Below, piece after piece: positions 55,512 to 63,970 of a stretch of 63,970 nt of DNA (positions are counted from its first letter, which is position 1; the number at the start of each line of letters is the position of its first letter). The position numbers were made by a program, and so were the translations under genes. The DNA is from Candidatus Rifleibacteriota bacterium. GTDB lineage: Bacteria > Muiribacteriota > Ozemobacteria > Ozemobacterales > Ozemobacteraceae. The stretch covers positions 1 to 63,970 of the forward strand of contig JAAYVD010000156.1 in NCBI GenBank assembly GCA_012517355.1, in the 5' to 3' direction. The notes under the pieces were generated by a model, which saw nothing but the letters and a program-made list of their open reading frames with translations, was not told the origin of the DNA and made no database searches.

Positions 55512-56361
55512 TCATGCCAGGCCGCACCAGGCCTGATACGCCGCTTCGCGCGCCAGCCGGCAGTTCTCCCCGGGAAACAGGTCGGCCTCTTCGCGACCCT
55601 GCTGCATCAGCGCGGCCGGCAGGTTCGCATCCGCTCCGCTGACCGAGACGGATGCAGCATCCGACGCGATCACCGCCGACGGCTGACCCTCGAGAGGGGT
55701 TTTCCCGCCACGCATTCGATCTCAAGACGGCCCTCGAAGAGGCGAACATACGAGGTTCCGCCCGGTTCCACCACCACCAGGAAACGCGTGCCGAGGATGC
55801 CGAGCAATGCCTGGCACAACACGATCGGGAACCCGCCGTCCATCTTCCGGAACTCGCAGACCCTTTTGCCGCGGAAGAGAGTGATCTTCTGATGACCCAC
55901 CTGGACGCGGGCTCCCGGCGCAGGAACGAACCGGTGCCCTGCGGCGCTTCGTGCAGCGACACAGGTTTGGGGCCTGTGTTCTCGACGATATCCAACTCGT
56001 AGAGACCATGCTCGGGTGGAAGAGGGAGCTTTTTGTTCTTCCCTGCCCGCTCGAGATCGACCGACGTCGGGACCTCGGACTTCACGTGATAGAGCGGCCC
56101 GGAACCATCCCGCCCCGCCGCACTGGTGCCTCCGGAGGATCCGAGAAACCGCCAGCCGAGAAAGAGCCCGACGACGAGCACCAGCAGCAGCATCCCGCCC
56201 ACGATCAGGGGCAGACGAGACGATGCCCCAGCGCGCGGCGGCACCTTCGCCAGCGGCGGCCGGACAGGCGGCGACCCGGGACGCTTCCCCGGGCTTCCAG
56301 AACTGCCAGGATTGCCCGTGCTGCCGGGCATGCCCGGTTTTCGAACCGCATTCTCAGCCAT
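55512..56361 (-). pseudogene. FecR-like membrane protein with two frameshifts
   Basis: ATG 56361 follows GAGGAGGGG. Frame one gives a Pro/Gly-rich N-terminus, a helix (LPLIVGGMLLLVLVVGLFLG) and LYELDIVENTGPKPVSLHEA. Near 55950-55920 the reading moves to a second frame with PGARVQVGHQKITLFRGKRV and LGILGTRFLVVVEPGGTSYV, a FecR-type beta domain. At an AAAACCCC run near 55700 it moves to a third frame, TPLEGQPSAVIASDAASVSV, through to TGA at 55512. Conserved-looking protein continues in each frame, so the gene carries two indels (or assembly errors). Anti-sigma or envelope-sensing roles are typical for FecR domains. First gene of the decayed trio. Confidence 0.65.
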
Positions 56362-56548
56362 TGCCCCTCCTCGGCCAGAGCCCCGACATGATGGGCCTCC
56401 TCTTCATCATACAGAAAAACGTCACCGTCGGTGCATCTGCCGACACCTCGGCCCGACAACCGCTCTGGCACTGACTCTCTGGCTAGGGCTACCCGGGCTC
56501 CCGACAAGGCCTGCTGGGCTCCCTTGCGATCAGTTGCGATACGTGCGG

Positions 56549-56941
56549 TCACGTTCGGTGCGGTCGTTTGATGAGGGCCGCAGGAGGTCGTGAGTACAAG
56601 CGCCGCCCCCGAGCACCATCGCACCCAGGCGCCTCGGGAGGGCAGCCGGTTTGCCCGCTCGAACCATCTCCGTATTGGGCGTTTGTTCGACAGCCTTTCC
56701 AGGAGCAGATTTTGAGGGAGACCATTTCGGCCAGGCTGTCGAAGAGATTCTTGTAGACGACGCGGTCCTTGATGAGCCCCAAGCGGCTGAAGACGGGCTT
56801 GAGCCGGTAGCGGATCGAGCGGACGTTGCCGCCGCTGACGGGGCTGGGGCTCCCGGCGCGGATCTTCTGGACCATCTCCCAGAGGACGTTGAGGATCAGG
56901 ACCGATGTGACGATGCCGGACCCGGAAGGAGAGGATTGCAC
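56549..56941 (-). CDS. Unrecognised ORF, possibly a gene fragment
   Basis: A 130-codon frame whose first half looks coding (VTSVLILNVLWEMVQKIRAG, NVRSIRYRLKPVFSRLGLIK, VVYKNLFDSLAEMVSLK) while the second half is Arg/Pro-rich and noise-like. There is no clear ribosome site or signal. It may be the remains of a larger gene in this decay zone. The rest of 56362-57024 contains nothing I can support. Confidence 0.3.
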   Translation of the reverse strand: MQSSPSGSGIVTSVLILNVLWEMVQKIRAGSPSPVSGGNVRSIRYRLKPVFSRLGLIKDRVVYKNLFDSLAEMVSLKICSWKGCRTNAQYGDGSSGQTGCPPEAPGCDGARGRRLYSRPPAALIKRPHRT

Positions 56942-57024
56942 GCGGGAAATCCAAGTTGTCCAGAAGAAGCTGAAGAAGACTCCCTTGTAACCGGGGGACC
57001 AGGTGACAGTGAATCTTCCGATGA

Positions 57025-57130
57025 TGCAGAAAGCTCCCTCAGCGATCCGAAGCTTTCCTCATGAACAGGGATTTCCGCCGGCATCGGCCCCGGCAACAAG
57101 CCAGACCGTCGTTGCCCGAAGAACCCCTTC
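57025..57130 (-). repeat. Dispersed repeat with AAAGCTTCGGA core, copy 2
   Basis: The reverse complement matches 13568-13640: GGCCGATGCC-GGCGGAAATC, CCTGTTCATGA, AAAGCTTCGGATCG, TGAGGGA. Similarity continues toward 57130 through a CGGTCTGG segment. It lies about 100 bases before the peptide-binding protein gene. Confidence 0.6.
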
Positions 57131-57233
57131 AGCGAACACGGCGAGAATTGCCGGGGCCCCGAGGAGGGGTTGCGCAAAGGCCGGCCAGCAGGTAGAGTGG
57201 AACGTCCCCCGAATCCCGGAAGAGAAGGAAGCC

Positions 57234-59408
57234 ATGCGCGCATCCGTTCTGCGGCTGTTCCTGTGCCCGATCCTGTGGTCCCTGGCGCTGCTCTGGCCTG
57301 GAGCCCTGCCGGCGGCGACCCCCGGACCGGCCGGAACCCTGGCCTCCGCCGCCACCCTCGAGGAAAACACGCGAGCGGTGCGCGAACTCACCGAGGCCAT
57401 CCGCGACCTCTCCCGGCGCCTCGAGCGGCTTCCCGCCGCCGGCAGCATCCCTTCCCCCACCGCCCCCGCCCCGGGACTGCCCCCCACCGCCGGCCTCGCC
57501 CCCGCCACCGGTTCCGGAACCACCGCCCCGGCTCCGGCCCTCCCAGGCTCCGGAACCACCGCCCCGTCACCGGCCCTCCCGGGCTTCGGAACCACCATCG
57601 CCCCTGCCGCGGCCGGCCCTGCCCCGCTCGATGTCCAGGCGCTGATCGGCTCGCTGCCGTGGCAGACGAACGACGCCTACAAGGGCTCCGGCAGCCGCGA
57701 GGCGAAAAAGGGCGGCACCCTGCGCTACGTCAGCCCCTCCTTCCCGCCGACCCTGCGCACGTTCGGCAAGAACGCGAATTCGACCACCAACCGCATGCTC
57801 GAGGGGCTGGTCTACGAGACCCTCCTCGACCTCGACCCCATCACGTTCGAATACGCGCCGAACCTCGCCCGCCGCTGGGCCGTCGCCGACGACAAGCAGA
57901 CGTTCGTCTTCGAGATCGACGAGCGCGCGCGCTGGGCCGACGGCGAGCCGGTCACCGCCAGCGACGTGATCGCCACCTGGCGGAAGTACACCGACCCCGA
58001 CCTCGAAGACCCGTTCACCAACGACTACTGGAAGAAGTACGACCCCCCCGTGGCGGTCGGCGACCGGATCGTCGTCTTCCGCTCCAAGGAGCTGAACTGG
58101 CGGGCCTTCATGTCGGCCGCCGTCGGGTTCACCGTCTATCCCGCCCACGTCCTGGACAAGATCTCCGCCAAGGAGTTCCTGGCCGAGTACCAGGTGAAGA
58201 TGATGCCCGGCAGCGGACCGTACAAGTATGACAGCTCGCGCACCAACGAGGAGATCATCCTGTCACGGCGCCCCGACTGGTGGCAGGGCGGGTTCGAGAA
58301 GAACACCGGTTTGTACAACTTCGATCGCCTGCACCTGATCTTCATCGAGGACGAGAACCTGGTGAAGGAGAAGTTCAAGAAGGGCGAACTCGACTGGCTG
58401 ATGGTCAACGTCGCCCGCGAGTGGCACCAGGTCTTCATTCCCGCCCTGATGCCGCAGATCGCCAACGGCTGGGTCCAGCGCCGCAAGGTCTACACGCACC
58501 AGCCGGTCGGGGTTTCGGGCATCGCCTTCAACCTGCGCCAGCCGCCGTTCGACGACAAACGGGTGCGGCTCGCCTTCGCCCATCTCTTCAACCGCGAGAA
58601 GATGATGGACAAGCTGTTCTTCAACGAATACGAGTATCTCGACACCTTCTATCCCAACTCGCCCTACGAGAACCCCGGCAACCCGAAGATCCGGTTCGAC
58701 CCCGACCGCGCCGTCGAGCTGCTCGAGGAGGCGGGATGGTTGCAGAAGAACCGCGATGCCGACGGCTGGCTGGTGAAGGACGGCCGGCGGTTCGAGGTGG
58801 GGCTGAACTTCACCGCCGTCTCGTCGGAGCGCTACATGACCATCTTCCAGGAGGCGCTGAAGGACGTCGGCATCAAGCTCAACCTCAAGCAGGTCACCTG
58901 GGCCACCGACATCAAGGAGGTGGGGGAACGCCAATTCCAGCTCAGCAACCGCGCCTACGGCGGGATCCTGTTCCCCAACCCCGAGTCGTCCTTCCACTCG
59001 AAGTTCGCCGACAAACCGAACAACAACAACATCTGGGGGTTCAAAAACCCCCGCGTCGACGAGATCTGCGCCGCCTACCCGGCCATGTTCGACCCTCGCG
59101 ACCGCATCCGGGCCGTGCGCGAGATCGACGGCATCGTCGCCAACGAATACCTCTACGCCTTCGGCTGGTACGCGGCCCACACGCGGCTCCTGTACTGGAA
59201 CCGGTTCGGCATGCCGCCCGGGGTGCTGAGCAAGACCGGCGACGAGCGCACCATCGTGGCCCTGTGGTGGCTCGCCCCCGAGAAGGAACAGGCCCTCGCC
59301 GCCGCCCGGCAGAGCGGCGCGGCGCTGCCCGTCGAGCCAGAGATCGTCAAATGGTGGGACGAGCACTACCCCCGCCAGGACCTGGCTTCCGGCCCGGCGG
59401 CCCCCTGA
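57234..59408 (+). CDS. Peptide ABC transporter substrate-binding protein (family 5)
   Basis: 724 aa; AAGGA before ATG 57234 and a signal peptide of about 28 residues. An N-terminal addition not usual for this family follows: a short coiled coil (AVRELTEAIRDLSRRLERL) and a Pro/Ala/Gly linker with repeated SGTTAP units (about 60-120). The SBP_bac_5 fold then runs from GGTLRYVSPSFPPTLRTFG to the C-terminus, with LVYETLLDLDP and GVSGIAFNLRQPPFDDKRVR typical of YejA/OppA-like proteins. The extension may tether the binding protein to the wall or membrane. First gene of the importer; the permease starts 8 bases after its stop. Confidence 0.93.
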   Translation: MRASVLRLFLCPILWSLALLWPGALPAATPGPAGTLASAATLEENTRAVRELTEAIRDLSRRLERLPAAGSIPSPTAPAPGLPPTAGLAPATGSGTTAPAPALPGSGTTAPSPALPGFGTTIAPAAAGPAPLDVQALIGSLPWQTNDAYKGSGSREAKKGGTLRYVSPSFPPTLRTFGKNANSTTNRMLEGLVYETLLDLDPITFEYAPNLARRWAVADDKQTFVFEIDERARWADGEPVTASDVIATWRKYTDPDLEDPFTNDYWKKYDPPVAVGDRIVVFRSKELNWRAFMSAAVGFTVYPAHVLDKISAKEFLAEYQVKMMPGSGPYKYDSSRTNEEIILSRRPDWWQGGFEKNTGLYNFDRLHLIFIEDENLVKEKFKKGELDWLMVNVAREWHQVFIPALMPQIANGWVQRRKVYTHQPVGVSGIAFNLRQPPFDDKRVRLAFAHLFNREKMMDKLFFNEYEYLDTFYPNSPYENPGNPKIRFDPDRAVELLEEAGWLQKNRDADGWLVKDGRRFEVGLNFTAVSSERYMTIFQEALKDVGIKLNLKQVTWATDIKEVGERQFQLSNRAYGGILFPNPESSFHSKFADKPNNNNIWGFKNPRVDEICAAYPAMFDPRDRIRAVREIDGIVANEYLYAFGWYAAHTRLLYWNRFGMPPGVLSKTGDERTIVALWWLAPEKEQALAAARQSGAALPVEPEIVKWWDEHYPRQDLASGPAAP

Positions 59409-59415
59409 CCCCCGC

Positions 59416-60642
59416 ATGACCACCTACTTCCTGCGACGGTTCCTGCTGATGATCCCGACCTTCATCGGCATCACCTTCCTGTGCTTCACGGTCACCCGCT
59501 TCGTGCCGGGCGGGCCGGTCGAGCAGGCGGTGCTGCGCTACCAGCAGCTGCAGGCCCTGACCGGCGAAGGCGGGGCGGGCGACACCGCCGGCGGCGCCGC
59601 GACCGCGGGGGGCCCCCAGATCAGCGAGGAGATGATGCAGAAGCTGCGCGAGATCTACGGTTTCGACAAGCCGTTCTATCTCGCCTACCTGGTCTGGCTG
59701 GGGAAGGTGGTACGGTTCGACCTCGGCATGTCGGACACCTTCGCCCGCCCGGTCTGGGAAGTCATCAAGGAGCGCCTGCCGGTCTCGTTGTGGTTCGGCC
59801 TGACCGGGTTCGTGCTGTCGTACACCATCTGCATCCCGCTCGGCGTCTGGAAGGCGGTCAAGCACGGGTCGGCCTTCGACACCGCCAGTTCGGTGCTGGT
59901 CTTCATCGCCTACTCGATCCCCGGCTGGTCCGCCGGCATCCTGCTCCTGCTGCTGTTCGGCGGGGGCAGCTGGCTCGCCGTCTTCCCGCTCGGCGGCGCC
60001 AACAGCACCTCGATCACCGCCGACTCGCACCTGGCCGGTTTCCTGCTGGAAGGCGCGCGGGTCGAGGACATCCCCGAGGCCGAGCGGGTGAAGTTCCCCA
60101 AACTGCGGCCCGGCCAGTTCATCAACAGCCGCCACGAGGCCTTCGCCAGCGTGCCCGCGGACAAGCGGGCGAAGCTGAAGGCGGGCACCGCCGACGACCT
60201 GGGCACCCTCGGCTGGCTGCTCGACCGGCTCTGGCACATGGTGCTGCCCGTGCTGTGCTACGTGCTGGGCATGTTCGCCAGCAAGACGGTGCTGATGAAG
60301 AACTCGCTGATGGAGAACCTCGGCCAGGACTACGTGCGCACCGCCTTCGCCAAGGGGCTGTCGGAGAACACCGTCATTTTCAAGCACGCCCTGCGCAACT
60401 CGCTGATCCCCATCGCCACCGGGCTGGGCCACATGCTGTCGCTGATCCTGGCCGGCTCGTACCTGATCGAGAAGGTGTTCAACATCCACGGGTTCGGCTA
60501 CCTCGGCTACACCGCCCTGGTCGCGCGCGACTACCCGGTCACCCTCGGCATCCTGGTCATCGCCTCGACCCTGCGCCTGCTCGGCAACATCTTCGCCGAC
60601 ATGCTCTACTGCGCCATCGACCCGCGCATCCGCTTCGAATGA
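59416..60642 (+). CDS. Peptide ABC transporter permease (YejB/DppB-like)
   Basis: The 408-residue inner-membrane subunit starts TTYFLRRFLLMIPTFIGITF and has the early FVPGGPVEQ motif of the family. A Gly/Ala insert (TGEGGAGDTAGGAATAGG) lies after the first helix, as in YejB-like permeases. A periplasmic insert of about 60 residues (GGANSTSITADSHLAGFLLE onward) sits between later helices. The EAA loop is DYVRTAFAKGLSENTVIFKH. Pairs with the second permease at 61058. Confidence 0.93.
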   Translation: MTTYFLRRFLLMIPTFIGITFLCFTVTRFVPGGPVEQAVLRYQQLQALTGEGGAGDTAGGAATAGGPQISEEMMQKLREIYGFDKPFYLAYLVWLGKVVRFDLGMSDTFARPVWEVIKERLPVSLWFGLTGFVLSYTICIPLGVWKAVKHGSAFDTASSVLVFIAYSIPGWSAGILLLLLFGGGSWLAVFPLGGANSTSITADSHLAGFLLEGARVEDIPEAERVKFPKLRPGQFINSRHEAFASVPADKRAKLKAGTADDLGTLGWLLDRLWHMVLPVLCYVLGMFASKTVLMKNSLMENLGQDYVRTAFAKGLSENTVIFKHALRNSLIPIATGLGHMLSLILAGSYLIEKVFNIHGFGYLGYTALVARDYPVTLGILVIASTLRLLGNIFADMLYCAIDPRIRFE

Positions 60643-60732
60643 CAACGGACAGACCACACCCCGACCGGGAAACCCACACCTGCCCGAAGGCGGCGGCCGC
60701 CGGCGCGGAAAGGCACCCAATGGGACGGGGGA

Positions 60733-60840
60733 ACCGCGGAGGGGCTTCGCCCCTCCGGACCACCCCACCAAGGGCCGATGGCCCTTGGATCCCCGTTGCC
60801 CGCGTGGCGAACGCTGCCGCGTTCGCCACGCGGGATGCCG
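60733..60840 (+). repeat. Three-hairpin dispersed repeat, copy 6
   Basis: GGAGGGGC-TTC-GCCCCTCC, then CCAAGGGCC-GAT-GGCCCTTGG, then GCGTGGCGAACG/CGTTCGCCACGC. Same order as copies 2, 4 and 7 but diverged in arms. It lies in the 415-base gap between the two permease genes; the remainder (60841-61057) shows no gene. Confidence 0.85.
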
Positions 60841-61057
60841 GTCGCGAAGGACGGGGGAAAAGCCATGACTGCCTCCGGCACCGGTGGTGGGCGCATCCAG
60901 GAACGGACCAGCCGACGAACGTGCGCTCCCGGCCTGCCACCTGCCGACGGGACGTCCAGCGTTTCGATCCGGAAGGATCCGACCCGGCCCCGACAGAAGG
61001 CGGTTGGATGCGGTCACCAAGGGCCAACCACCTCGCCGGATCGGGCGGGGAGCAGCC

Positions 61058-62611
61058 ATGACACCAGTGGCCCAGACTCCCTCCACGCCAACCTGGGGGA
61101 ACCGGCTGGCCCCGTTCGGGCCGGCCGCCTTCTTCGGGCTCTTGCTGCTGGCCGGCGGGTGGTGGCTGGTGCCGGCCACCGGGCTGCCCGGCCTCGTGGG
61201 GGCGCCGGGGTCGGGCGAGCAGGGGCTCGTCACCTGGGGTGCGGCCTTCGCCCTGGCCTGGCTGGGCACCGGCTATGCGCTCCCGGCCATCGGCGGGGTG
61301 CTGGAGGCGTTCGTGCTGTTCTTCACCAGCCCCCTGTTCCGGCGGCGATGGCGCAAGTTCACCACCCTGCGGCGCGGGTACTGGTCGTTCCTGCTGATCG
61401 TCGGCCTGTACGTGCTGTCGTTCGGCAGCGAGCTGCTGATCAACAACCGCGCCCTCGCCGTCAGGCATCGCGGCCAGTGGCATTTCACCCTGTTCTCGTT
61501 CGCGCGGGCGAAGGATTTCGGCATGACCGGCTACGGCCTGCCCAACTACCGCCTGCTGCAGGCCTTCTACGCCAACCAGGCGCGCGACCGCGCCGCCCGC
61601 CTGGCCGCCGGCACCCCCACGGCCGACGACGCGAACTACCGCGACGCCTGGGGGGACGACCAGGTCTGGCTGCCCCTCTACCCCTACGGCCCGCTCGAGT
61701 CGCTGCTCGACGAACTCCCCGGCCGGCCACCCCATCCCCCGACCTGGGCCCGCGCCGCCTGGCGCCTCTGCTACTGGGACGCCGGCTGGTTCGAGCTGCC
61801 GGCCACCGCGCCCGCCGAGGTGCTGGCCGCCCACCCCGCCTGGAAAACCCTCGAGCCGGCCGACCTCTTCAAGGCGATGGCCCTCGAGGGGCTGCTTCCC
61901 CTCAAGCCGGGAATCACCGAGCCGCGGCTGTTCCAGCCCCTGCTCGGCACCGACGACCGCGGCCGCGACGTGTTCGCCCGCCTCGTCTACGGGTTCCGTC
62001 TTTCGATGTCGTTCGCCCTGGTGGTGACCTTCGTCTGCTACGCGCTCGGCATCGCGGTTGGCGCCCTGCTGGGGTTCTACGGGGGCCGGTTCGACATCGT
62101 CATGCAGCGGTTCGTCGAGATCTGGTCGGCCATGCCGTTCCTCTACACGGTGATGATCATCTCGGCCATCATGGTGCCCAGCTTCTGGCTGCTGGCCGCG
62201 ATCCTGTGCCTGTTCGGCTGGATGGGCATGACCTATTACATCCGCGCCGAGTTCCTGCGGGAAAAGGCCCGCGACTACGTTGCCGCCGCCCGCGCCATCG
62301 GCTGCACCGACGCCGCCATCATCTTCCGGCACATCCTGCCCAACGCGCTGACCCCCGTCATCTCCTACGCCCCCTTCGCCATCGTCGGCAACATCGGAGC
62401 CCTCGTCTCGCTCGACTTTTTGGGCTTCGGCCTGCCCTCGCCCACCCCCTCGTGGGGGGAGCTGTTCGGCCAGGGTCTGGCCAACCTGTCGAAACCCTGG
62501 CTGGGCCTGTCGCCCATGTTGGCCCTGTTCGGCACCCTGCTGCTGGTCTCGTTCATCGGCGAGGCCATCCGCGAAGCCTTCGACCCCAAGGAGTATTCCC
62601 GCCTGCGATGA
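61058..62611 (+). CDS. Peptide ABC transporter permease (YejE/DppC-like)
   Basis: 517 aa, ATG 61058 with GGGGAG upstream. A long N-terminal part with several helices and a large extracytoplasmic region (about residues 130-290) precedes the transport core. The core begins [20 protein letters not shown], a hallmark of DppC-type proteins, and includes the EAA loop [19 protein letters not shown] and [18 protein letters not shown]. The long N-terminal region matches YejE rather than simple DppC. Its stop overlaps the ATPase start (ATGA). Confidence 0.93.
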   Translation: MTPVAQTPSTPTWGNRLAPFGPAAFFGLLLLAGGWWLVPATGLPGLVGAPGSGEQGLVTWGAAFALAWLGTGYALPAIGGVLEAFVLFFTSPLFRRRWRKFTTLRRGYWSFLLIVGLYVLSFGSELLINNRALAVRHRGQWHFTLFSFARAKDFGMTGYGLPNYRLLQAFYANQARDRAARLAAGTPTADDANYRDAWGDDQVWLPLYPYGPLESLLDELPGRPPHPPTWARAAWRLCYWDAGWFELPATAPAEVLAAHPAWKTLEPADLFKAMALEGLLPLKPGITEPRLFQPLLGTDDRGRDVFARLVYGFRLSMSFALVVTFVCYALGIAVGALLGFYGGRFDIVMQRFVEIWSAMPFLYTVMIISAIMVPSFWLLAAILCLFGWMGMTYYIRAEFLREKARDYVAAARAIGCTDAAIIFRHILPNALTPVISYAPFAIVGNIGALVSLDFLGFGLPSPTPSWGELFGQGLANLSKPWLGLSPMLALFGTLLLVSFIGEAIREAFDPKEYSRLR

Positions 62612-63651
62612 GCACCCCTTCCCCGACCTGCGCCCATGCCCCGACCCCGGTCCGCGAGCTGCTGCGCGTCACCGGCCTCAAGACCCACTTCCGGACCGAG
62701 GCGGGAATCGCGCGCGCCGTCGACGGCGTCGACTTCTCGATCTTCGAGGAGGAGGTGCTGGGCATCGTCGGCGAATCGGGCTCCGGCAAGTCGGTCACCG
62801 CCCTGTCGCTGATGCAGCTGATCCCCGACCCACCCGGCCGCATCGTCGCCGGCGAGATCCTGCTGCAGGGGGAGGACCTGCTGGCCGGCTACCGCACCGG
62901 CGACTACGAGCGCATCCGCAAGATCCGCGGCAACCGCATCGCCATGATCTTCCAGGAACCCATGACCAGCCTCAACCCCGTCTTCACCATCGGCGACCAG
63001 GTGGCCGAGGCGGTCACCCTGCACCAGGGCCTGAGCCCGGCCGCCGCCCGCGACCACGCCGCCCGCATGCTCGACCTGGTCGGCATCCCGTCGGCGCGGC
63101 AGCGGCTCGACGACTACCCGCACCAGTATTCGGGCGGCATGCGCCAGCGCGTCATGATCGCCATGGCCCTCGCCTGCAACCCCGCCCTGCTCATCGCCGA
63201 CGAGCCCACCACCGCCCTCGACGTCACCATCCAGGCCCAGATCCTCGAACTGATGCTCGAGGTCAAGCGGCAGGTCGGGAAGGCCGCCATCCTGCTCATC
63301 ACCCACGACCTGGCCGTCGTCGCCGAGACCTGCCAGCGGGTCGTCGTCATGTACTGCGGCCGCATCCAGGAAATCGCCGACACCCGCACCATCTTCGCCG
63401 ACCCCGGCCACCCCTACACCCGCGGCCTGCTGCGTTCCCTGCCCCGCCCCGGCCGCAAGGCCCACCGGCTGCCCACCATCGAGGGCATGGTCCCTTCCCT
63501 GTTCGACCTGCCGGCCGGCTGCAGCTTCTCCACCCGCTGCCCCGAACGGCTCGAACGCTGCGCCACCGAACCCCCGCCCCTGGTCGAGACCGCCCCCGGC
63601 CACCAGGTGCGCTGCCACCTCGCCCGCCCGATGGTCAGGGAAGGGAACTGA
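62608..63651 (+). CDS. Peptide ABC transporter ATP-binding protein (DppD-like)
   Basis: The first ATPase of the importer (347 aa). Walker [11 protein letters not shown]-loop [12 protein letters not shown], signature [15 protein letters not shown], Walker [16 protein letters not shown], switch His in LITHDL. The C-terminal oligopeptide-transporter extension has GCSFSTRCP and further cysteines (ERLERCA, VRCHLA), possibly an iron-sulfur site as in DppD. A DppF-like partner would be expected beyond the repeat region at the window edge. Confidence 0.95.
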   Translation: MSTPSPTCAHAPTPVRELLRVTGLKTHFRTEAGIARAVDGVDFSIFEEEVLGIVGESGSGKSVTALSLMQLIPDPPGRIVAGEILLQGEDLLAGYRTGDYERIRKIRGNRIAMIFQEPMTSLNPVFTIGDQVAEAVTLHQGLSPAAARDHAARMLDLVGIPSARQRLDDYPHQYSGGMRQRVMIAMALACNPALLIADEPTTALDVTIQAQILELMLEVKRQVGKAAILLITHDLAVVAETCQRVVVMYCGRIQEIADTRTIFADPGHPYTRGLLRSLPRPGRKAHRLPTIEGMVPSLFDLPAGCSFSTRCPERLERCATEPPPLVETAPGHQVRCHLARPMVREGN

Positions 63652-63692
63652 AAGCCATGGCCAACCCCCGCCATTCCTCTTCCCACACCGCG

Positions 63693-63810
63693 GAGCGGGG
63701 CCCCCGCGGGGCGAACGCCCCAGCGTTCGTCCCGCCAGCACCCGGGATCCAAGGGCCCCCGGCCCTTGGCGGGGAGGCCAGGAGGGGCGGAGCCCCTCCC
63801 AACCCCTCGT
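63693..63810 (-). repeat. Three-hairpin dispersed repeat, copy 7
   Basis: On the minus strand: GGAGGGGC-TCC-GCCCCTCC, CCAAGGGCC-GGG-GGCCCTTGG, then GGCGGGACGAACG/CGTTCGCCCCGC. Inverted relative to copy 6, directly after the ATPase gene. Confidence 0.85.
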
Positions 63811-63818
63811 CTCCCGCG

Positions 63819-63970
63819 TTGTCGTCACCCGTTGCTTCGTCGCCCGTGGCTTCGTCGCCCGTTGCCGCGTCACCCGTTGCTTCGTCACCCATTGCTTCGT
63901 CGCCCGTGGCTTCGTCGCCCGTTGCCGCGTCACCCGTTGCTTCGTCACCCATTGCTTCGTCGCCCGTGGC
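63819..63970. repeat. 15-bp tandem repeat with 60-bp higher-order unit
   Basis: Units like GCTTCGTCGCCCGTG follow one another with small changes. Two successive 60-base blocks (63841-63900 and 63901-63960) are identical, and a third begins at 63961 and runs off the window. On the minus strand it could encode GDEAT pentapeptide repeats, but no gene context supports translation. Confidence 0.9.

Noticed and set aside
63635-63952. Minus-strand ORF encoding GDEAT pentapeptide repeats
   Set aside because: It arises from the tandem repeat and runs into a hairpin repeat; there is no ribosome site or independent support.
63819-63970. CRISPR-like array at the right edge
   Set aside because: The repeats are contiguous with no unique spacers; it is a simple tandem repeat.

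Overview
The window is GC-rich bacterial chromosomal DNA with tightly packed genes. Many stop/start junctions overlap (ATGA, GTGA, TGATG), and Shine-Dalgarno sites are good. Pseudopilins, a prepilin peptidase, a secretin-like protein and an acyltransferase-like DUF4105 protein point to a diderm with type IV pilus or type II secretion machinery. The hprK-yvcK-whiA cluster, a PtsN-type EIIA and a long-form HPF indicate PTS-style regulation without sugar-transport genes in view. This mix fits an uncultured phylum (for example Riflebacteria/Ozemobacteria) better than a model lineage, but that placement is a guess. There are no rRNA or tRNA genes and no CRISPR array.

Layout. 1-5.9 kb, minus strand: a near-consensus promoter with a short hairpin-rich transcript, then an operon read right to left: two pseudopilin/PilX-like genes, prfB (RF2, with its programmed +1 frameshift), a large PilX-like protein and a CapA-type phosphoesterase. 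6.2-8.8 kb, plus: an exported protein with three pilin-head repeats, then a small protein. 9.1-13.1 kb, minus: hpf-ptsN-secA. 13.9-22.5 kb, plus: hybrid histidine kinase, membrane protein, peptidoglycan amidase, membrane/TPR-like protein, hprK-yvcK-whiA. 22.7-28.9 kb, minus: iron/thiamine-type ABC importer, 2H phosphoesterase, prepilin peptidase, agmatinase. 29.4-37.9 kb, plus: HEAT-repeat protein, DUF4105 protein, MscS-like membrane protein, small lipoprotein, a sensor kinase broken by an amber codon, its OmpR-type regulator, a phased heptamer operator and a secretin-like gene.

38.1-47.8 kb, minus, is the most unusual locus: a srfABC-like operon (Sel1-repeat protein, small membrane protein, actin-like SrfB, single-TM SrfA-like protein, SrfC GTPase) followed by a small secreted protein. 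48.3-51.4 kb holds a protein of unknown function, a nitroreductase and a DMT exporter. 51.5-57 kb is a decay zone: an IS1182-type transposase remnant and three consecutive genes carrying frameshifts or in-frame stops (FecR-like, M30-like metallopeptidase, beta-sandwich/TPR protein). 57.2-63.7 kb, plus: a YejABEF/Dpp-like peptide importer (binding protein, two permeases, first ATPase), probably continuing past the window end.

Most longer intergenic gaps hold dispersed repeats: seven copies of a three-hairpin element, three copies of a second hairpin repeat, two copies of a third, two palindromes carrying GGGGACAC/GGGACACC motifs, and a 15-bp tandem repeat running off the right edge. Several promoters show an extended -10 (TGnTAnnnT) with no clear -35.
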